Assembly: GCA_030549495.1 (NCBI GenBank)
Contig: JAUIRK010000925.1
Span: forward strand, 992,001 to 1,056,000
Direction: 5' to 3'
Origin: Nectonema munidae
Lineage: Eukaryota; Nematomorpha; Nectonematoida; Nectonematidae
Length of the DNA: 64,000 nucleotides
In this document: one piece after another, positions 12,101-21,100 of the stretch
How the letters are laid out: each line of letters starts with the position of its first letter
Position numbering within the stretch: position 1 is the first letter of the stretch
Notes under the pieces: model-generated
Told to the model about the DNA's origin: nothing
The model's input: only the letters and a program-made list of their open reading frames with translations
Database searches by the model: none
Translations under genes and position numbers: made by a program

Positions 12101-15100
12101 GTTATTGAATTAGTTATTGATTTTTTATCCATATTTTTTAATACTCTTCCAATCTATCTTATTTTGGAGAAAAATAGCCGTAGTACATAAATAGTCAACA
12201 CAGTACCGCAATTATTTTATTCCAATAAAACTCCAAACGAGTAAATGTGAATTTTTTATAAAGATGACTAAATTTTTCATGAACAAAAATTGAAGACATT
12301 AAACAAAAAACGTAAAAAAGCCGGATGGTATTGATGTTATTTTATGAAGCTTCGATGAAACAAACTCTTGTTTATATTGAACAGAGTCTTAGTTAAGACA
12401 AGTAGACAGGTGTTGTGCCAGGTTACTGTCCGAAAATAAATTTCGTATTTTCAAACTTCACTTTTTTTCATACAGTAAAATAGAAAAAAGAATTTTGGAG
12501 AAAAATGGAGATGTAATAAGCATGACAGTTAACAGTCAATTAAGTCCTAATAGCACTTATACTAAACACGTAAAAATTCTTATTTTATAAAGTTTATGTA
12601 AAAGAAGCTTACATCAACTTTTAACCATGACTTAATAATGACAATAAAAGTCAACTTTGTTAATAGTCCAATTTTTGTAAAAATTTAACAAGTTAACAAA
12701 CAAAGAGAAAGATTAAACAATTTTGCAATTGCTTTTATATAATGAAGAGTCTAAAATTTCGACTCATCCATTCTGCCACATAAATAAAATATTGAAAAAC
12801 GTAATCTTGGAATCTTACAATGAAAGATGTATTTAATTTACATACAAATATTGAATTTGAAGATAACGTATGTGGTATAGATAAGGAACATATGAAAAAA
12901 ATATAGAAAGAAAATATTTTTGAGGAGGTCAATTTTTGAAGGATTTATAGGTCAACTTTTGTTGCTCTTTCTTATTTGTAATAAGTAATAACGTAATCAA
13001 ACGTGTTCAAAATCATTTTTGATGTTTTTTTACGTTGTGAGGAAATGCTTTCAATATTCTTTAATACAATCATTACATATTAATATCAGGTTTTTCAATT
13101 TTTATTTCTTTATATTTTATTCATTTAAAGAGACGATTAAAGGAAGTTAATTATAAATAATTAAGCAAAATTGAAAAACTTTAAATTTATACCTTCAGCA
13201 TTGAAAATGCCTCCGAAGCTTTGCCAAGCTTCCATATATAATGTTAAATAACAAATTCAAGTAAAATGATATACGCCTTGAAAGGGTTTCTTCACAATTC
13301 AATTATTGCAACGAAAAAGAGTGCTCTTATTATGTTGTCTTATTACATGTGTTTGTGGTGAACACATGTAACATCTATCACTCAAGTAACGGCCTTGAAC
13401 TTGACAAATCTATTTACACTCACCATAAAATAAAACGTACCAAAGATCGAAATCTCACCGAACTTGGATATTTTTAGAAGTTTCGTTTTTTTCCTGCGAA
13501 ATTTCGAATCGTATATTTTTTACAAAAAAGCTACCGTAGGGTATGGTAATTTCGAAAGGTAAGATACCGTATGCCACAACTGTTAATCATTCCAACAGGG
13601 AAACACGACCACAGGGCCGTATGGTACCACGTAAAAAGGAAAAATGAAATAGTTCTTGTTGGTGTCTCTCTTCACTAAAACGATAATTGCTGATAGAATC
13701 CAATATTTTAATAAAATTTAAAAAAATATGCAGATAAGTTTGAAAGAATTAATTAAATAAATATTTATTAATTGTTAATTAGTGAATCAGCTTATCAAAG
13801 AAAGAAACATTAAATTTCTTTCTAAAAAATTTCAAAATATAATTAATCTATGGTCCTAACATTCAAAATAAATTCTCCTCTTCTTTGTAGGCCTTTAATA
13901 GAAGCAACTTTTTTGTAGAATAACTAACAAACGACATGAACTTATTTAATAGATATTTATTTAATTTTGCTTCAACACAAAAAAGAAACATGTTCTAAAT
14001 GTAATTTTCAATAATACCAATGCGTAACAATTTGACTATTCACATGAAATATTAATTTCCAAATGTATAAATGCACTTAATTTTGGTTCGATGCAGCGAC
14101 GCCTCATCAAAGGAAACTGGGAGCGAATATTCACTTACTCGAAAACTAGATTAAAAATTGACGCAGAACATTACCAGTTTTTATCGAATCTAAAATGTAA
14201 TTTATTGCAATCATGAAAATACCTTTCGGAAACTAGTATAAGGATTTGAAATTAAATTGAGATGCTTTCGCTATCATTAGCGTGATCTTGAAAAACTTAC
14301 GTCTTTGTCGAGAATGTTCGCTCAGCTCACCATCCCGCTGACAAAGAGCAAAGAAAATGTGGTAACAATTAAATACTAGAAGTGCAGGTGTTTTGTAGTG
14401 CACTTTTCCTTTACTCTAATTTAGGCTACACACATGCCGCCATTCACAAGAAAGAAGTCGACGACGGTGCGAGCAACATTTCAAGCAGCACACATTATAC
14501 ACGTGTTTCGCTGCAAAGCCATTCTCCGTTTACAAGGTGTTGATTGTTGCGCCAGAGAGGGAGAGGACACTTCAAACATCCGACGAGCGTCGTAACTTGT
14601 TCTTTCTCTCATCTCCCTTCTTACTTTTTTGTATGATAGTTGAATGATCTCAGGAGAAATCGATTACAAAATTCGTAGCATCGATTTTTTCATCAATATT
14701 CTCATAACGATGCTTTCAAATAAGAGAAGCAGAGATTATAGAATCATGTGTGTGTGTAGGGGCGTATATTGTTTTATGACGTCATATTCCTTCTATTGAA
14801 AGATCACGCGTGAAAATCATCAAATCATATTGAATTGATCTTAAAATTATGCTTTTCATCATTATTATTATTCAAATATAACAGTATGGAGAATTGCGTA
14901 TAACACTCTACTGAAAGAATTATTGCCATGTTCACTTTAATTTTGTGTTTTTCATTTTAAATTCGTATTTTTTTATTTTAAATTGGGATAATTTACGAAA
15001 TTTTCTTTTTTGATTCATAAAATTAAAGTGAAAAATAAAATAAATTGATGAAGTGGCACTCATGACGTCGAAATTATGAAGAAGTAAATAGTAATAGTCT

Positions 15101-18100
15101 TTATTCTAAATTTCTTAAAAGATGAATTTTCGACCACTATGAACATCAACAGAACTAATCAACTGGCAACTGGAGTGCGAGGATAACGAGTTGCTGGAGT
15201 GAGTAAAGTGCGTACTTTCATGATATATATGGACATATATAATATACCTTCCAAAAACTTTTTTCAAACAAACTTAAATGAGCTGAAATTTTGAATGAAA
15301 GTTAGGAATATAGGGCAAACTTCGATACAAAATTTCATGTAATTTAGAAAACTCTAAGTTATTTATTTTTGACTTCAGATTTATTACAATTAAATACATA
15401 GTATCTTGGCGAAGCTCTGTATGCATATAGAATGATAAACTCAGGGGCCTTGCCAAGCTCCTAATAGATATAATATACACATAAAAGAATATATTATGTC
15501 TTTTCTTGTTTTATAGATAAGGGAATGAAACCGAATCAAATCTATATTCGTGTTTGAAATATAAAAAGTTATATCTGAAAAGATTTTTTACTCAACGTAT
15601 GATAAATGACTGGAATGCCTTGCAGGATTTTGTTATTATGCCCCTTCCTTGAATGTTTTTAAAAACAGACTCGATGAGTTTTGGAAGGAAAAATTGTTTC
15701 AGCATGAATAAAGATCTGGAGTTTCATAAATACGATGCGAATATTCTTCATAGGCTTTTTGCCTCTTTTTTTTCGTTAATAAATTAGGTTATGTTATATT
15801 GTGTATTTTTATATTTATTACAAAAATTATAATCCTTGAAAATTTGCATACATGCCTTATTTCATTGGGGGATTCTTTTAAAGGTAGTGAAATCAACTGA
15901 AATTGAGGTTAATGACCCGAACTGAAAAATAAAATTTGCCCGATTTTTAATGGGAATTTGTTTTTTTTAGAATACAAAATTCCATACTTTTGATTTACCA
16001 CATAATGAACAATTGATTGATCTTATTTTTCTTCAAATACAAAATTCAAATTGCAAACTGGGTAAAATTTCATTTTCAAGTTTAGGTCATCGACCTCAAT
16101 TTCAGATAATTCCGTCACTTTTATCAAATGTCCCGTATGAAATAAAGTATGTATGCTAATGTTCAAAGTATAAAATGTTTTTTAACAAATATAAAAATAC
16201 AAAATATAGATATGATACGCTTTCAATTCTTTATATATAAGACAAAAAAGACATAATATATCATTTAATGTGTATATTTTGTTCATATATGTTTATGTAA
16301 TACATATTACAAAAAGAGTGTAATAAATTAAAAAAATCTATTAAATATCTAATGCCCAACTAACTAGCTATTTAAATAACTATCTATCTAATTAACAAAC
16401 CAACTTATTAATTATGCATTTCTCCGGCACCAAGCAATTTAAGAGGTTGTGGTGAAGCGAACTCCAAAAGGTACTTATACTTACCGCCAATCCAACTAAC
16501 AAGAAAAAGGAACGGTTGGAGGAGTTAAAATGGTAGTGCGGCAGGAAGGAAGCGAGTGTTAACAGCCTCCACAATCATTTAAGAAGAGCACAAAGAAGGG
16601 ATTGTGCGCGGGTGTGTTCTGCTGAAGCCCCCAGTGCGCACGCACGCAGCTCACACGCCAACGTCTTTGAAGAAGCTCATCATCATGCATTTACTTGCAA
16701 AAGGTCGCGCGTTTCCTATCCAACGGCGCTATGCGGGGCCGCGTTCATCAAGAAGGCGCATAGGGGAGGAAATTAACCAAGTTAGCGTAGAAGACAATGC
16801 AATGATTTTAATTTGACAAACAAAGCAAATGTTGTGTCGCATGCATATCCGAGCGCTCCTTTGTTGCTAAATGCAGTTTACGCTTTGGTGCACCAGCTAA
16901 CGCCCTTAATTGCCACATTCGATCAACTTCTCGAGAGTGAAATCGTCGTTTAAGCCCGGATTACTTTTGCTTTCCATGATCCTAGACTACGATTTATGGA
17001 TCGTCGTTCTTCCAAAACAGGAAAACAGTGAACACAAAGGGCATACGCAATGCTGCTGGTAATCTGTTGGTGCAATGCTGTTGGTTTTATTTTAGTTGAG
17101 CTTTAAAGTTTGATTGAAATGGCATGAGTAAACATACGAAAGGCTCAATCCAATGCGTATATAATTATTGCAAGAATTAAATTACAGAAAGGGCTCCTTA
17201 AGTCTAGAGTACGAATACTCGATTTATTGCAGTAGTTGTTCTTCGCGTTACTTTAAGATTCGGGTCAAGGAAATTTAAAAGAGCTTTTGGTTGAAACGCA
17301 AAGCAGAAATTTAATTCAATTATTATTAAAATCTTTAGAAGCTATACTTTTGTCAATAATAATTATTTCAAGTCTTTGGTTATGCCATGTGTTAGATAAA
17401 GGATTTCAGACCACGAAAATAAAAACGGATCTGGAAGCCTGGTATCAAATGTCTCAATTTTACGCTTACTATTGAATTAGAAACGAAGGGAAGTAGAGAA
17501 ACAAAAAAGGGTTTTCGATTAAGATACTTAGCAACGTTACTGATATTCACATTAGAACTTTTTACAAAATTACTTACAAAGTTTTAAAATTATAAGATGA
17601 AAAATCTAATTTTATAGAAGCATTAAAAATTAGAAACATCCTTTTAAAATACTTTAAAGTCGTATTAGAAAAAACACACCATTTTTAGAATTATGTAACA
17701 TGTAGTTTATAAACTTCATCAACAATAAAGATAATTCAACTTATGATAAAAAGAGTCAACAGCCAACAAGATCGTTTGCAGGGCCAACCGATCAAAATGA
17801 GTTGCCCCTCCTCCGTTTGCTTTAAAAGTTTCCCCCATGTTTAATGTCAAATTGTTTTAAGCTTACTTGACAAGGAAAGAAAGAAATTCTAGAAAACAAG
17901 AAGCTTACACAGTGTTCCAAACTCCGAATTTAAAATACTTTTAATAAAAATGTTGAAGAGTTGAAGCTTTAGGGAAGAATACAAGCAAAGATGACATTGG
18001 ATAAAGTAGAAATGTTACTTCTATCGCTGTGAGAAAATGATGAAATCAATTTATAGAGAATAAGAATAAAATCAATGTTTTTACCTATTTGTGAAAAAGA

Positions 18101-21100
18101 TAATAAACGTATAATCATACACACACACACACAATATATATAATAGAAAAAATGAGTTTGTCTACGTATAGTATTTGAATGTATGCGAACTAGGTAATAT
18201 CTATACCTGTTTTGTTTGTATTAAGAAAAATCGTACTGCTGTTCTTTTGTTGAAGGAAAATAGTAAGGAGAGAAAGGATGGAACTAAAGCTCAATCAATC
18301 AATACCTTACCTATTAATTATTCAAAATTAAAATCAATGCGTGAATCTGATGCACGTGATATGCAAAAGATATGAAATGAATATAGCGCACACATGTATA
18401 GAAGCCATGAATTTATGTCCCATTTCATCTTTTTTTGCATTTTTTAAGAATAATTGTGAGAGATGTGCTCTTTATGCAAACTACAAAAGGTGTTTTTCTG
18501 AGAAAAAATATTTTATTTTTAATTATTTCCTAATATCATTAAAATAGAGCCTGCCAACTCACCCAAATTTATCCTTTTATGCAATTATTAATAAAATAAG
18601 GCATCATAAGATTATACCTGTTCTCACGTTATCAAGGAGCTAAATCGTTTCAAATTCTCTTTCTTTTTTATCCAAACTCTCAAAACGCCTTTTCAGTTTT
18701 AATATCATAAGCTTGAACATTCAATTGCTAAATAGCCGATACTCTGAATTTGAAGGCTTCATTAAAGGAAAGAACGAAAACTTACATTAACTAGTTTTAG
18801 TTCAGGAATGCGCAACCCCGTTTGGCTCGAGCACACATAGAAAATAAATATTATTTTGTTTTTTTTAAATAATCATCTACTGTTAAAAATAAAGAAAAAT
18901 TGAAAATATTATAATGGTTAAAATGTGTCAAGATGAGTATTTTCAATAAGTAATGTAAGGTTTGTGGAAATGATTATGACTGTAGTATATAATCGTCTCC
19001 TCTTGCTTCTTCTATTACTCTGATTGAAAAGATGCAAAAGTTCATTTTAGAATAACGAGGGCGGCTGCTTGGACAATACTTCTTTGGTTGTTTATCAGTG
19101 TACCTGGTACAATCCCATCCCATGGTGGGCTTGCTTTTTACATGTTTGTTGATAACAACTTTGTGTCAGGTATACCAATATATATAGGTATATATATATA
19201 AAGAATACTCTTTTATAAAACAATTTTATTACATAATTTTTATAGACTACAATCCTTCAAACTAGATGATATTAGCTGTTTTTTAGAGTTTTTTCCCTAT
19301 TTTATTTTTAACTTGAATAATAAATATATGCATATACTTATCACATTATTCACACGGCGTCAATCAAATACTCCTATTGACAATATTTTTATCAATCAGA
19401 GTTTGAAAGATTTTTCTGTTTTTAATTCAGATGCTACGTTTTCGGATAATATTCTTCTTCTTCTTCTTCTTCTTTCTTTGAAGATAGGAAGTTTTAGTAA
19501 AAGTTGTTCTCTTCATTTTAACTGAATTGATGAAAAACTCCTTCTTAAACGAAAGCAATGTAACCTTATCAATTTAAGCATTTAACGATACCCTGAACAA
19601 CTTTTTTCAAATTAAATCTACTCGATCAAGGAGTTAGTAGAAATTTCAAAAATAAAAGTGTACAAAAATGTAAATAGAAGTCCAATCATTGGATTTCTAT
19701 TGAAGTTCTTGAATTGATGAAAGCTAGAAATACCCTTTTTAATAAATTAAAAAACAGAAAAAATCCTTTGGACTTTCCAAATCAAAAAATAACCACAGCA
19801 ATAAACAAATTAAGACAAAAAATTGAGTGGGAAACTCTTCAAGTTTTTATTGATCAATGGGAAAATATTAACAATGACTTGTATTATACACTCCAGTTTG
19901 TATTAACTGAACGGTTAAGCAAATATTGCCAGGCTTGGTCTAGTCTTAGCCAAAGCCAAATACTACAGGTTTTTGGAACATCGTATAGGGCGCTTTATTT
20001 ATAACGCGGGTAACACATTACGCCTGCCAATGATGGCGTTATTTGTGTAGTTCTACTCTATAAATTATTTTGTCTTTGAAATTTTTCTTTCAACTCTATT
20101 TTCGTTAATTCATTTTACACTTTCGACAACGCCTTCACATTTTTTTCAAAATGTAATGGCTTTTTCGTAGTTTACAAGGGTATATTTCAATATAAAGTAT
20201 TGTCAACCCTTTTCTATAAAAATCCTAGTGTTTGTAAAACAAAGAAAATATGGATCAGATCATTTGAAAAACCAAACAACTGTAAAACACATGTTTATCT
20301 GTTTTACCAATTTGACAACATGAATAAGATTTGACACAACTATCCTGAGTCCAGCTTCATGGATAAAGCAAGGGGCAAAGGGGGTTGACCCACTCACCCC
20401 CCCCCCCCCCTTCTTCCTTCACCTCAATGGAATTTATTTTGCGACTCATACTGGAACTGCTGTGAGGTATATAACTGTTTACACTTTCTTATAGCGCACC
20501 CCGCCCCTCCTTAGAATAGTTCTTAGACTTAGAGTCTTACGACGGGCTGCATGAGAGACACAATAAAACACAAAATCTAATATATTTATTGTGCTCAGGT
20601 AAAGATAAAAGATGTAAGATACATTAACGCCCGAAATAACAAAGATTTCATCATCATAATCATTACACCATGACATCACTGGGACAATTCGCTAAGCCGT
20701 GCTTGTATCCATTTAGTGCTCATAACGATCTTTGGTATTAACATGCAATGAAAAATATATGGGAGCATAGAAAAGTGCGCGTATATTTATTATGTGCTTA
20801 TAATGAATCTTCTTAAATGTGATGTTCACTACATATGGTGGGTACGTTAGTATAGGACAATAAAATTGAACATCTGGTGATCCAGTGGCATGCAAAAGTT
20901 TTCGGACACTACTGAGAAATAAATCCTTTGAAAAACATCATAGCTTTCATAATTAAAGGTTTTTCATGTACGGTTCATTATACCTCATTTCTTTGGTTCT
21001 TCTAACAACAATTTCAATCCAAACTCAATTTTGTTTCATTGCTGAAAATAGTTTTTAGACTATCAGACCTCCATATCACTTTATATTTTGTTCTCAATAA

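Noticed and set aside
12735-12932. Minus ORF with a signal-peptide-like N terminus, considered as beat-like exon 1
   Set aside because: It begins at TTG, not ATG, and its GTATGT donor ends in phase 0, so it cannot join the exon at 10428, which needs phase 1.
16604-16816. 70-codon Arg-rich plus ORF in the GC-rich island
   Set aside because: It starts at GTG and shows no known domain; the open frame is explained by the local GC content.
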